Position numbers and translations under genes: made by a program. From assembly GCA_024364735.1 (NCBI GenBank), contig JAGFNQ010005229.1:1-64000 (forward strand): a DNA stretch of 64,000 nucleotides, given 5' to 3'. The stretch comes from Boesenbergia rotunda. Its lineage: Eukaryota > Streptophyta > Magnoliopsida > Zingiberales > Zingiberaceae. The notes beneath the pieces are model-generated. The model was not told where the DNA came from. It saw only the letters and a program-made list of their open reading frames with translations, and did no database searches. Below, in pieces: positions 31,853 to 42,118 of this stretch; the first letter of the stretch is position 1; the number at the start of each line of letters is the position of its first letter.

Positions 31853-32757
31853 TGTTGGAGCAATCGGCCCTAAGATGGTCCGGAGTGACCATAGGTTTTG
31901 ATGTTTGGGCAAAGGGTTTAAGTTAGGTTTTCCCTTGTATTCTTATATGCGTATGTTGAGTGTGCAGGTTGTACAGGTTACGCATATGGACTTGACTGGA
32001 CGGCCTCAGTACGGTGAAGGATGGCATGGAGGCAAGCTGGAGGCTTGCGTGCGCATCCGAGGGACCTTGGAGAGCAGGGACGATGAGCTGATGGGCGCGG
32101 ACTTCGAGGCGTACGTGAAGGGTGGCATGGAGGCAAACTGGAGGTTTGCGTGCGCATCCGAGGGACGAGGGCCGAAGATGAAGAGGGCGCGAAGGCAACA
32201 GTCGAGGCTACGGAGGAGGAGTCAGTCGAGTCGTGAGGATCGAGTGTTGTGTGAATGTACTCGGGAAAGGGTTCAGCTAGGGACCAGTCGACTGCCCTGG
32301 GGGCAGTCGACTGGTAGGTGGCTGGTGAGCTGGCAAATTCGAACGTTGGGAGTGTCAACGGTCGAATTTGGCTGGCACCAGTCGACTGCCCTGGCGAGAA
32401 ATCAGCCCCGAGTCCTATTTAAAGAGGACGTCGTGGTGGCTGAGTTTCTTGATGAAACTTGTCTTGGTTAAGGGCAAGTTAGTAATCTTCGTGTCCAAAG
32501 CTTTGGTTGGTGTTGTGGTGAGGTTTCTCCACCCACAAGGAGCGACACGTGATAGCCGGAGGTTATCCGGGGAGTGATCCACTAACGGATTGTTGGTTTA
32601 GTCACCCGGCCGGGGTGGATACCAACTAAATATGGTTTGTTAGCGTTGTTCCTTTGTTTTTATTGTTTATTATTATTGTTTCCGCTGCGCATACTAACAT
32701 CGTAGGAAGAACAAGCTGAGATTTGCTATTCACCCCCCTCTAGCAAGGCGTATCGAT
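31853..32757 (+). repeat. 3' LTR of element A, running into the N gap
   Basis: TGTTGGAGCAATCGGCCC start, nearly the same as 27272-28230, ending ...GCGTATCGAT at the first N. The hairpin at 32283-32315 is complete, but the second (from about 32378) has lost its right half. The TATA box is at 32416-32423. Confidence 0.9.
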
Positions 32758-32998
32758 NNNNNNNNNNNNNNNNNNNNNNNNNNNNNNNNNNNNNNNNNNN
32801 NNNNNNNNNNNNNNNNNNNNNNNNNNNNNNNNNNNNNNNNNNNNNNNNNNNNNNNNNNNNNNNNNNNNNNNNNNNNNNNNNNNNNNNNNNNNNNNNNNNN
32901 NNNNNNNNNNNNNNNNNNNNNNNNNNNNNNNNNNNNNNNNNNNNNNNNNNNNNNNNNNNNNNNNNNNNNNNNNNNNNNNNNNNNNNNNNNNNNNNNNN
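32758..32998. other. Run of N (assembly gap, 241 bases)
   Basis: The gap separates the plus-strand end of one copia LTR from the minus-strand end of another LTR. It hides the ends of elements A and B and their target duplications. Confidence 0.99.
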
Positions 32999-33902
32999 TC
33001 GTCTAGGCGTGCTAGAGGGGGGGTGAATATCACTTTATCGGATTGGATCTCTATAAAACTGTTAGCGCAGCGGAAATAATATGCAAAGGAATCAAAGACA
33101 ATGGCTAATAACAATATTTTTACTTGGTATCCACTCAGATGGGTGACTAGTCCAAGGATCCACGCCGCGAGCACCACTTTCACTATCGAAACTCTCTTTG
33201 AGGTGGAGAAACCTTTACAGTCGATCTTCCTCTTTACAGGATGAAGAAATATGAGAGAGGAAGTATGAAACAATCTTCAGACGAGCAGCACTTCGACACT
33301 GTACGGAACCGTACCATGCTCATGCAAAAAGGTGCTCCTTTTATAGGTGAATAGGACAAACTCGCAGTCTGTCCAACCCCGCACCAGTCGACTGCCCCAA
33401 GGGCAGTCGACTGGTCTAGCATTAATTGCTAGCTAACGGTAAGTTTTCGAGGTATACCAATCGACTGCCCATGGGGTAGTCGACTGGTCCGAGGCCGAAA
33501 ACTTTCTGTGGGTTTTGGCAGTTGACTGCCCTGCCTCTCAGCTCAGCTCCAGCCACTCTGGACCTTCTCCTTCATGTATGCCTTCAGATCTGCTCCCTTG
33601 GCTTGCCTCTTGAAGTCCTCTTCCTCTTGTTATCGTCCTTCGGATGCGCACGCAAGCCTTCCCTTGGCTTGCCTCCATGCCACCCTTCACGTGTGCCCTT
33701 GAAGTCCACTTCCCGGCTTGCCCTTGGAGCTCTCCTCCCTCAGCTCTCGTCCCTCGGATATGTCCAACATGTGTGATTCTCCAAGTCTTGCAAACTCTAT
33801 CACACACATCAAATACAACATAACACTCTAACCTTAAACATATTCAGCCACACACATCAAAACCATGATCTTCCAATCATTTAAGGGTCGATTTCCTCAA
33901 CA
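32999..33902 (-). repeat. 3' LTR of element B (outer end in N gap)
   Basis: Near-identical to 43145-44036. The minus-strand TATA box CTATAAAAGG is at about 33339-33348. Hairpins at 33383-33415 (perfect, loop CAA) and 33456-33488 (loop ATG, one-arm changes) lie just upstream. The U5 motif CGCAGCGGAA is at about 33064-33075. Confidence 0.9.
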
Positions 33903-33917
33903 ATCTCCCCCTTTTTG
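33903..33917 (-). other. Polypurine tract, element B
   Basis: The minus strand reads CAAAAAGGGGGAGAT immediately before the 3' LTR. Confidence 0.88.
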
Positions 33918-34545
33918 ATGTGTGGCAATATGTTTAAGTTAGAGATAAATAACAGCCATAATAACAATAGCAAAAGATAGCAATTGAAAAAGCATGAGAC
34001 ATAGTAACCTTAAGAGGTAACCTCCCCCTTAACCTATGTCTTCTCCCCATTTTCAATTCTAATCATAATCCAGGTTAAGTTCCACTTAACACTCAACAAT
34101 CTTAAAAATGTAAGACATATCAGAACCTAAGAGGTAACCTCCCCCTTAATCCATGTCTTCTCCCCATTTTTAATCATTCAAGGTTTAAGTGAGAAGGAAA
34201 ACCTTAAACCATCCATTTCAAGTTAAAATTCTAACTTAAACCACTCATTCTCCTCCTTTGACACCATCAAAAGGATTGCCTCAAGCAACCCAACCCTAAG
34301 GTATCAAAAATGAGAATAATGGATTTCTAAAATTTCTCACAGTAGCTGAAAAACACACGTGCCAGTTGACTGCCCATGGGGCAGTCGACTGATACGCTAT
34401 CAGTTTCATTTTTCAGGTTTTCTGCCGAATTTCAGAAACCTCCAGAAAAATCAGAAAAATTTCAAAAATTGTAAAATTTTGCAGACATTTTTGAAATGAT
34501 ATACTCTACCAGAGAAAAATAATAGCCCATATAGATTTCATGAAA
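33918..34545 (-). other. 3' non-coding region of element B
   Basis: The reverse complement resembles the 3' region of elements A and C (GGGGGAGGTTACCTC and GGTTAAGTGG-like blocks). A tandemly duplicated segment of about 120 bases lies at about 34005-34172. A CAGTCGACTG-type hairpin is at 34361-34393. No coding frame is seen. Confidence 0.65.
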
Positions 34546-34549
34546 AATT

Positions 34550-35224
34550 TTGAATTGTTCATCCATGCATGCTAGATTTCATGAAAATTGCCTAATGGTG
34601 CATAACCTTGGTTTTAAATATAATGATAGGACTAAGGATAACAAGGTAGATCAATATTCTAAGAAAAGCATGCATCATGGTAAATCTAGGACCCTTGTAT
34701 CTAAGGATCATGACACTAATCCCAAGAAGGGAAAGAATGTGCCTAAGAAAATGGGTAGTTCTAAGAATGTCCAAAGTGGACATATGCACTCCAAAATTAA
34801 AGGTCTAGAGAGGGAAAATCAAGCCTTGAGAGCAAGGCTTGATACTTTAGAAAAGGCCCTAGAAAGATTCACGGTTGGATCTAAGGGCTTAGACATGGTG
34901 TTGGGTAGCATTCAACCCAACTACGATAGATCGGGATTGGGGAACCGATCTAAGACCTCCAAGGGCAATGGAAAGAAGCATGTTGGGAAAACATACAATC
35001 TTAGTAAGGAGGGAAAGTCCAAGGATGGCAAGGGGATGTCATCCAAGGGTAAAAAGAGTGATCTAACCAAGGACAAGGTGTCCAAGGTTAAAAAGGTAAA
35101 TTTTGTAGATCAAGAGTCACCGGTGGCACACCGGTGTGGCCTAGTGTGGATGGAGTCACCTAGGGAGGTGGCTAAGGCTAAGAGCTCAAGGGGGAGCTCT
35201 AGGAGCCTTTGGGGTCCATGGTAA
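34550..35224 (+). pseudogene. C-terminal half of copia gag (element C)
   Basis: A 224-codon open frame colinear with the second half of the element A gag: the MHAR.HENCL.VH segment, the GLEREN-to-LEKALE coiled-coil stretch, and the same SRGSSRSLWGPW terminus. The CCHC knuckles and N-terminus are absent. The N-terminal Met is fortuitous, created near the junction. Confidence 0.82.
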
Positions 35225-36814
35225 ATGGATATCAAAAGTTTCTCCCTTAGGAAATTAGATGAAATATGCCAAAAGGGGTTGGAAGACTTAGGTAAGTCTT
35301 AATCCTAGATTTTGGCACATTAAAAAGAGAATTTAGGGGGGAAAAGGTGAAAAAGGAGAGTTAATTGATAAAATTGAGGTTTAATGGTGGAACACCATAT
35401 AATTCCATGATATAAATGTGTTGTGATCAAGGAGAAGAGGATGCATTGAAGAGAAGTGAGAATTAGCACTTTTAGGATAAGCTTATTTGATACATTTTAG
35501 AAAAAGTAGGATTTCGTGCCAATCTTGGGATTTGGAGTACATTTATTTGGAAACATATTTTTCCCACGTAAATATTGGCTTCACAAGTCTCCCCACAAAA
35601 TTTCAGAATTTTTGGATATTTATAGAATTCTTAGGAGATTTCTGAATTTCGGCCTGAAAACCTGAAAATCAGGTATCAGTCGACTGCCCTGGGGGCAGTC
35701 GACTGGTAAGAGCTCGGAAACTCTCTGTGAGTTTTGGCAGTCGACTGCCATTTGGACAGTCGACTGAGGGTCTGGGCAAAGTGTTAATAAGTGATTTCTG
35801 AAGGGTTTTGCAGAAACACTTGGAATTATGGATGAACCTTAGAGTGAGGACAATTCCTTGGGTCAATTTGAAAGGGTTAGAAGAGGCAAACACAAGGAAT
35901 AATGACTTAATTTCAAAATACCAAATTTTTTTAAGGAACTTAGATGTGTACCAAAAGTTAAGCACACTTGATATTTCCATGATATCATATTTTTCTAGGA
36001 TAGGGTATATCCTAGCAAGTGTGCTTGCAAACTTTAGAGTTTTTAGACGTTTGTTGAGTTCTTTTTGGCACTTAGGGAAAGATTACCTCGGGCAATGCTA
36101 TAAGAGTGTCAAAGGGGGAAGAACTCGGGTGTTGGGTTGTGTATGACTCAACGTGGTGTCTAGGAGGTTAAGTTGGGTGGAACTTAGCCTGGGAAAAATG
36201 AAAACTGGAAGAAGACATGGGTAAAGGGGGAGGTTGCCTCCTAGTTGCCTTGATTTTCATTTTAAAATTTTTGGGTTTTGTGTCAAACTTGGAAATGGTG
36301 ATAGATACATGGGTAGATGCATTTTTCCCAAGTAGGTATGGGTACCATAAAGTTCTTCACGAAATTTGGGAATTTTTGGAGATTTGTGGAATTTCTGGCG
36401 CGTTTCTGAAATTCGGCCAGAAAACTGATTATCAGAGTATCAGTCGACTGCCCTGGGGGCAGTCGACTAGTCAGGGCTGGTGTGGGGATCCAGCAGCTGA
36501 CTTGGGTCCGAGTGATTAAAAACAAGTGTATGGGGGGTTTAGTACACTATGTTTAGAATCATTGGGGATGTAAAGAACCAATAATTGGATATTGTTGGGT
36601 TCTTTTTGATGTTAGGCAAAGGGAGAGAAGTGTTGGTTTAAGTTGGGAAACTAAACTTATCTTTGCTATAAACCCTAGGTTTAGGGGGAGCTGAAATTAA
36701 GGGGGAGCATGGTTGCTCCCTTCTAGGCGTAAGGGGAACCTTGGAGAGGTTCTTAAAAAGCCTTTGTAAGGGGAGCTTTGGAGAAGCTTTAAAAAGCCCG
36801 GTTTGGTAGAAAAT

Positions 36815-36949
36815 CCTAACTTGGAGGGTTAGGTGGGAAAAGTCCTAGCTTGGAGGGCTAGGGGTTGAAAAATCCTAACTTGGAGGGTTAGGTGGTGAAA
36901 ATCCTAGCTTGGAGGGCTAGGTGTAAAATTCCTAACTTGGAGGGTTAGG
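36815..36949 (+). repeat. TTGGAGG-loop hairpin array, element C (five perfect units)
   Basis: Units with stems CCTAAC/GTTAGG and CCTAGC/GCTAGG alternate five times (first, third and fifth AAC-type; second and fourth AGC-type). The loop TTGGAGG is invariant. It lies about 115 bases before the polypurine tract. Confidence 0.9.
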
Positions 36950-37078
36950 TGTGGGATGCCTTGGGATAGGATCCAGTTATGCATTGCATATGCATTCATT
37001 TAGCATGGTTTTTGCTATTTACTACTATCTTGCTTTCCCTAACTTAAACGAATTGTCAAACATCAAAAAGGGGGAGAT

Positions 37079-37998
37079 TGTTGGAGCAATCGGCCCTAAG
37101 ATGGTCCGGTGTGACCATGGGTTTTGATATTTGGGCAAAGGGTTTAAGTTAGGTTTACCCTTGTATTTAATATGCGTATGTTGAGTGTACAGGTTGTACA
37201 GGTTACGCATACGGACCTGACTGGACGACCTCAGTACGGTGAAGGATGGCATGGAGGCCAGCTGGAGGCTGGCGTGCGCATCTGAGGGACCATGGAGTGC
37301 AGGGGCGATGAGCTGATGTGCGCGGACTTCGAGGCATACGTGAAGGGTGGCATGGATGCAAGCTGGAGGCTTGCGTGCGCATCCGAGGGACGAGGGCCGA
37401 AGATGAAGAGGGCGCGAAGGCAACAGTCGAGGCTGCAGATGAGGAGTCAGTCGAGTCGTGAGGGTCGAGTGCTGTGTGAATGTACTCGGGAAGGGTTTCA
37501 GCTAGGGACCAGTCGACTGCCCTGGGGGCAGTCGACTGGTAGGTGGCTGGTGAGCTGGCAAATTCGAACGTTGGGAGTGTCAACGGTCGAATTTGGCTGA
37601 CACCAGTCAACTGCCCTGGGGGCAGTCGACTGGTAGCGAGAAATCAGCCCCGAGTCCTATTTAAAGAGGACGTCGTGGTGGCTGAGTTTCTTGACGAAAC
37701 TTGTCTTGGTTAAGGGCAAGTTAGTAGTCTTCGTGTCCAGAAGCTTTGGTTGGTGTTGTGGTGAGGTTTCTCCACCCACAAGGAGCGACACGTGATAGCC
37801 GGAGGTTATTCGGGGAGTGATCCACCGACGGATTGTTGGATTAGTCACCCGGCCGGGGTGGATACCAACTAAATACGGTTTGTTAGCATTGCATTTATTG
37901 TGTTATTTGTATTTCCGCTGCACTAACAATCTTGTAGGAAGAAGGGGTTCAAAAAATCGCTATTCACCCCCCCTCTAGCGTACGGCATCGATCTAACA
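37079..37998 (+). repeat. 3' LTR of element C
   Basis: It starts TGTTGGAGCAATCGGCCC after an AAAAAGGGGGAGAT tract (37065-37078) and ends ATCTAACA. Two full CAGTCGACTG hairpins (37508-37540 and 37602-37634) precede the TATA box TATTTAAA (37658-37665). The U5 motif TTTCCGCTGC is near 37911. Confidence 0.9.
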
Positions 37999-38334
37999 AA
38001 AATTTTAAACATGCATGACTTTTGATAAAAATCCAAAAATCTTGAAAATCACATTTTGTATCACTCTTTCAATCTAATTTTGCAATTATGTAACTTTCAA
38101 AAGCATGACAAAGTATATAAAGCATAAAATGGTTTTCAAAGGTTTAAAATGTACAACTATGATCTTTGGGCAAAGTGTCCATTGATTAAACACTTATCTT
38201 CCCCATAGTTGGTCTAGTTTTCATATTTTGATATTTCTAATGGTCCAACAATGTGCCACAAGTACATGTGAGTCAAATGTATCATCCTAATGGATCAAGC
38301 ACCCTTTTTCAAAACTAATATCTCCAAGTTCATC
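37999..38334 (-). other. Non-coding end of element B downstream of RNase H
   Basis: AT-rich sequence between the RNase H stop (38335) and the element C LTR. No frame or repeat of note. Confidence 0.55.
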
Positions 38335-38988
38335 CTAAACTTCCACAAAACACATTCCAAGGCCTCTTCTTAAGGATGTAAACTCCAATTCGGGAAGAGG
38401 CTTGGTAAAGATGTCGGCTAGGTTCGACTTTGATTCAACATAGAGTAGTTCTATGTCTCCCCTTACCACATGGTCTCTAATGAAGTGATGTTTTACTTTA
38501 ATATGTTTTGTCCTAGAATAGTGAACCGGATTTTTGGTCAAATTGATTGTACTTACATTATCACACAAGACTTTGACCTTTGTGTAATGTAACTCATAAT
38601 CTTCTAAGGTGTGCATGATCCAAAGGAGTTGGGAAACACACCCACCCATTGCCACATATTCTGCTTCCGTTGTTGATAGGGCAACGCATGGTTGTTTCCT
38701 ACTACTCCAACTAACTAAGGAAGACCCAAGGAATTGACACCCTCCACTAGTGCTCTTCCTATCTAGCTTACAACCCACATAATCAGAGTCGGTGTATCCA
38801 ATTAGATCAACACTAGGGGTTCTAGGATACCAAAGTCCGACATTGAGGGTACCTTTGACATACCTTAGGATCCTCTTAACTACAACCAAATGGGACTCTT
38901 TGGCACAAGATTGGTACCTTGCATACATACCTACCGCAAAAAGTATGTCGGGTCTACTAGCGGTTAGGTATAGGAGGCTACCAATCAT
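38335..38988 (-). pseudogene. Copia RNase H (element B)
   Basis: A 217-codon frame starting SMIGSLLYLTASRPDI, the normal RT-RNase H linker. Catalytic residues are visible: Asp in GYTDSDYVGC, Glu in STTEAEYVA, and Asp in VLCDNVSTINL, then ADIFTKPL near the end. A single in-frame TAA at 38998-39000 separates it from RT, which is in the same register. Otherwise this domain looks intact. Confidence 0.92.
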
Positions 38989-38997
38989 GCTCCTATA

Positions 38998-39840
38998 TTA
39001 TTTAGAGTCTACCATTTTCCTTTCAATGTCACTATCCACTTTTACATTGGTTCCTATAGGTGTAGATGTTACCTTTGCATTTTCTAAATCAAATTTCTTT
39101 AACATTTCCTTATCATATTTGGTTTGAAAAACATGTGTACCTTCATTAGTTTGCTTAACTTGAAGGCCTAAAAAGAAGGTTAACTCTCCTACAAGACTCA
39201 TTTCAAATTCATCTTCCATACACTTGATGCATTCTTGTAGGAAGTCATTATTTGTTGACCCAAAAATGATATCGTCTACATAGACTTGGGCAACAAATAT
39301 GTCCTTGTCCTTAGATTTTAGGAACAAAGTAGGGTCAATTGTTCCTCTCCTAAACCCCTTAGACACTAAAAATGAAGAAAGCCTTTCATACCAAGCCCGG
39401 GGAGCTTGTTTCAATCCATATAAGACTTTTCTTAATTTGAACACGTGTCTTGGACAGTTAGGGTCCTCAAACCCAGGGGGTTGCTCTACATAGACCTCTT
39501 CCTTAATGATCCCATTAAGAAATGCCGACTTCACATCCATTTGGTGAAGTGTGAAACCCATGTGAGCGGCATAGGCTAGTAGAATTCTAATAGATTCTAA
39601 CCTAGCTACGGAGGCATATGTCTCATTATAATCTAGTCCCTCAACTTGGTTAAACCCTCTAGCTACCAATCTAGCCTTGTTCCTAGTGATTTTACCTTGG
39701 TCATCTAGTTTGTTCCTAAAGACCCATCTTGTGGTTATAATGGTGCAATCATTGGGCCTAGGAACTAACTCCCAAACTTCACTTCTCTCAAATTGATTTA
39801 GCTCTTCTTGCATGGCTAAAACCCAATCAGCATCTCCCAA
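38998..39840 (-). pseudogene. Copia reverse transcriptase (element B)
   Basis: A 280-codon frame with the copia RT pattern: TRWVFRNKLDDQGKI, ARLVARGFNQVEGLDY, ETYASVARLESIR, QMDVKSAFLNG with the first catalytic Asp, YGLKQAPRAWY, and VYVDDIIFGSTN with the catalytic Asp pair. Uninterrupted within the domain; ended by the nonsense codon before RNase H. The lineage resembles SIRE/Maximus, judged by the motifs and the gag type. Confidence 0.92.
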
Positions 39841-40295
39841 TATTTCATCAATGGTCTTGGGTTCTAATTGAGAGATTAGAGCTATTTGACTAGTTTGATC
39901 CCTAAAATATGACCTAGTTCTTACTCCTTGAGTTACATCACCAACTATTTAGTCAATAAGGTGATCATGGTGATGTCTCAAGGGCCTAGAGGTTGTGGGT
40001 TCATTTACTCCTTTTTCCTCATCCTCTAGGGTATTTCTTACTCCCCCTTGATCATTGTCCTCCAAATGTAGGTTTTGGATTCTTTGGGCAAAGGGTTGGA
40101 CCTCTTCGATATCCTTATCAATTGAGGCTTTTCTAGGGTAGGTACTAGTTGTTTCATCAAATTTAACATTCGAGGACTCTTCAATCACTTTTGTCCTCTT
40201 GTTGTAAACTCTATAACACCTACTAGTCAATCAGTACCCTACTAGAATTCCTTCATCGGCTTTTGACTCAAATTTTCTTAGGTCATCTTTGGTAT
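39841..40295 (-). pseudogene. Integrase-RT linker of element B
   Basis: The frame 39949-40230 encodes the region after the integrase core (RCYRVYNKRTKVIEESSNVKFDE) followed by acidic and Arg/His-rich sequence. A stop at 39949-39951 separates it from the in-frame run-up to RT. Between 40231 and 40345 a frameshift links it to the integrase core. Confidence 0.75.
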
Positions 40296-40924
40296 TTAAG
40301 ATGTAGACTTTACATCCAAAGACTCTAAAATAGAGTGGACTTGAGGTACCCTTCCATTCCACAATTCAAAAGGTGTTTTCCCTAGAAACCTATGTACCAA
40401 CACCCGGTTTTGAATATAGCAAGCGGTGTTAATCGCTTCGGTCCAAAAATAGCTAGGAAGGGAATATGCATTAAGCATAGTCCTAACAGCTTCTTGTAGG
40501 GCTCGGTTCCTTCTCTCAACTACCCCATTTTGTTGAGGAGTCCTTGGGCATGAAAATTCATGCTTATATCCATTTTCAACACAAAATTGTGTGAAACTTG
40601 CGTTTTGGAACTCCCCACCGTGGTCACTCCTAATTCGGTTTATTTTGGTATGTTTTTTGTTTTGAACCCTTTTACTAAATCCTATAAAGATCTCTAAGAT
40701 ATCATCCTTATGTTTCAAAAAATAACCCATGTAAACCTAGAAAAATCATCTACTATGACAAAACAATATTTACTCCCCACAAGTGAGGGAGTACTATGAC
40801 AATCAAAAAGATCTATATGCAAAAGCTCTAAAGGTAAAGAAGTAGTAGTTAGAGTTTTTATCTTTGTGTGATGATTTTGATTGCTTACCCTCTTGGCATG
40901 CATCACACAATTTGGTCTTCTCAT
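40296..40924 (-). pseudogene. Copia integrase core (element B, frameshifted)
   Basis: The core begins ELLHIDLFDC (first Asp) and VIVDDFSRFTWV (second Asp), in the frame of 40715-40924. It continues in another frame, 40296-40730, with RSDHGGEFQN (the DDE Glu region), CPRTPQQNGVVERRNR and FWTEAINTACYIQNR. Frameshifts lie near 40730 and near 40345. It would integrate the cDNA. Not functional. Confidence 0.88.
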
Positions 40925-41405
40925 ACTTGATCATTGGTAGCCCCTTCACCAACTCTTCCTTGGCCACTCTTGCAATGCTTCTTATGTTGACATGTCCAAG
41001 TCTCCGGTGCCACAACCATCCTTCTTCTTTGGACATGAAACACTTAGCAACATTGTTAGTAGCATAAGTAAGATCAAGATAATATAAATTTGCCTCTCTA
41101 AACCCTTCTAATATAATAGTATTTGATTCATTATGTCTTATTATACATTTCCTAGCATGAAATTCAACTCTAAAGCCGACATCACATAATTGACTAACAC
41201 TTAATAAATTGAACTTCATATATTTGATTAGAAGTACCTTATGTATATAAATAGTGGAAGATACCTCAATTGTGCCCCTACCAATGATTTTTAACTTTCC
41301 ACTATTCCCAAAGGAGACCGTCCCTTCTCTTAAGTAGCTAATAGTAGTGAATTTGCTCACATCCCCGGTCATGTGTCTTGAGCATCCACTATCTACTATC
41401 CACAT
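40803..41405 (-). pseudogene. Copia protease and GAG-pre-integrase domain (element B)
   Basis: It starts WIVDSGCSRHMTGD, the copia protease active site, followed by ISYLREGTVSFG and a LLSVSQLCD segment. The integrase HHCC zinc-binding module follows: LWHRRLGH, about 30 residues, then CDACQEGKQ. After this the frame is lost (about 40860-40880) and the integrase core continues in another frame. Upstream stops at about 41428 and 41508-41510 break the join to gag. Confidence 0.9.
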
Positions 41406-41507
41406 AGTTGAGGCCTCCTTCTCCTTTACCTAAACAACATGGAAAACATACTCTTTTGGTACCCATATCTTTGATCCATAAGCATCATTTAGAAATCTCT
41501 TAGGTAC

Positions 41508-42118
41508 TCATGCCTTCTTTATGTTTCCCCTAGCCCCTAGTCTCCTAGATGCACCAATCCTACCGGTAAGTGAGACAGAGACCACTTCCTTTGTCTTAGG
41601 CCTATAACCCAACCCAGCCTTGTTATACACAGCCCTTTGAATATTGATGATCATGTCTAGGTTACTAGATCCTACTTGGAATTTCCTAAGGACCTCTGTG
41701 AGGTCATCTACTTGTTTCCTTAGTTCCCTATTTCCAGTTTCAAGATGTAAAGCATGTGAAGAAGTAGAACTAACATGCAATTCTTTAAGTTTGGTGGATT
41801 CTACTCTAAGCATGGCAATTTCTTCTTTTAGATCCTTAATTTTACTTCTAGCTTTAGCTAAGTCCATGTTAGTGCTAGAGATGATCTTTACTAAAGTAGA
41901 TGAGGGTAAGTGATATACCTCACTTACCGAAGCTTCTGACTCTGATGATGAAGTGAATGAGCTCTCATCTTCACTACTTGAGCTTCGTTCATCATCTGAT
42001 GAATCTGAGTGGTCTTGTGCCATAAGAGTGAAGTGGGAGACTTGCTCTTCTTCTTCCTCTGAGAATGATGGATCATCCCATGTCGCCTTTAGGTTGGTGG
42101 CATCCTTTTCCTTTCCCT
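41508..42118 (-). pseudogene. Gag-protease linker with Ser/Glu-rich and coiled-coil segments (element B)
   Basis: The frame 41508-42023 begins with a Ser/Asp/Glu-rich stretch, then LAKARSKIKDLKEEIAMLR and ELRKQVDDLTEVLRKF, heptad-like coiled coils as in SIRE-type gag, and a basic end. It is joined to the CCHC part of gag by a frameshift near 42119 and cut from protease by a TGA at 41508-41510. Confidence 0.8.

Larger units (their letters stand above)
27272..32757 (+). mobile_element. Element A: SIRE/Maximus-like Ty1/copia, gag only
   Basis: Two LTRs (27272-28230; 31853 to the N run), a tRNA-iMet PBS, a gag frame, a long non-coding 3' region, and a polypurine tract directly before the 3' LTR. 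There is no protease, integrase, RT or RNase H. The gag type, PBS, polypurine tract and 3' non-coding sequence resemble autonomous element B. It is therefore most simply a non-autonomous derivative. Confidence 0.88.
34546..37998 (+). mobile_element. Element C: 5'-truncated copy of an A-type gag-only element
   Basis: A plus-strand copy lacking the 5' LTR, PBS and first half of gag. It begins mid-gag at about 34550 and runs through the 3' non-coding region to a complete 3' LTR (37079-37998). It lies inside element B in the opposite orientation. AAAATTTT-like sequence occurs at both edges (about 34544-34551 and 37999-38006). This could be a target duplication of a truncated copy or microhomology at a deletion joint. 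Confidence 0.82.

Noticed and set aside
33522..33776. Leu/Ser-rich frame in the element B LTR (copy at 43484)
   Set aside because: It overlaps the U3 repeats, is not conserved in length between the two LTRs, and has no domain.
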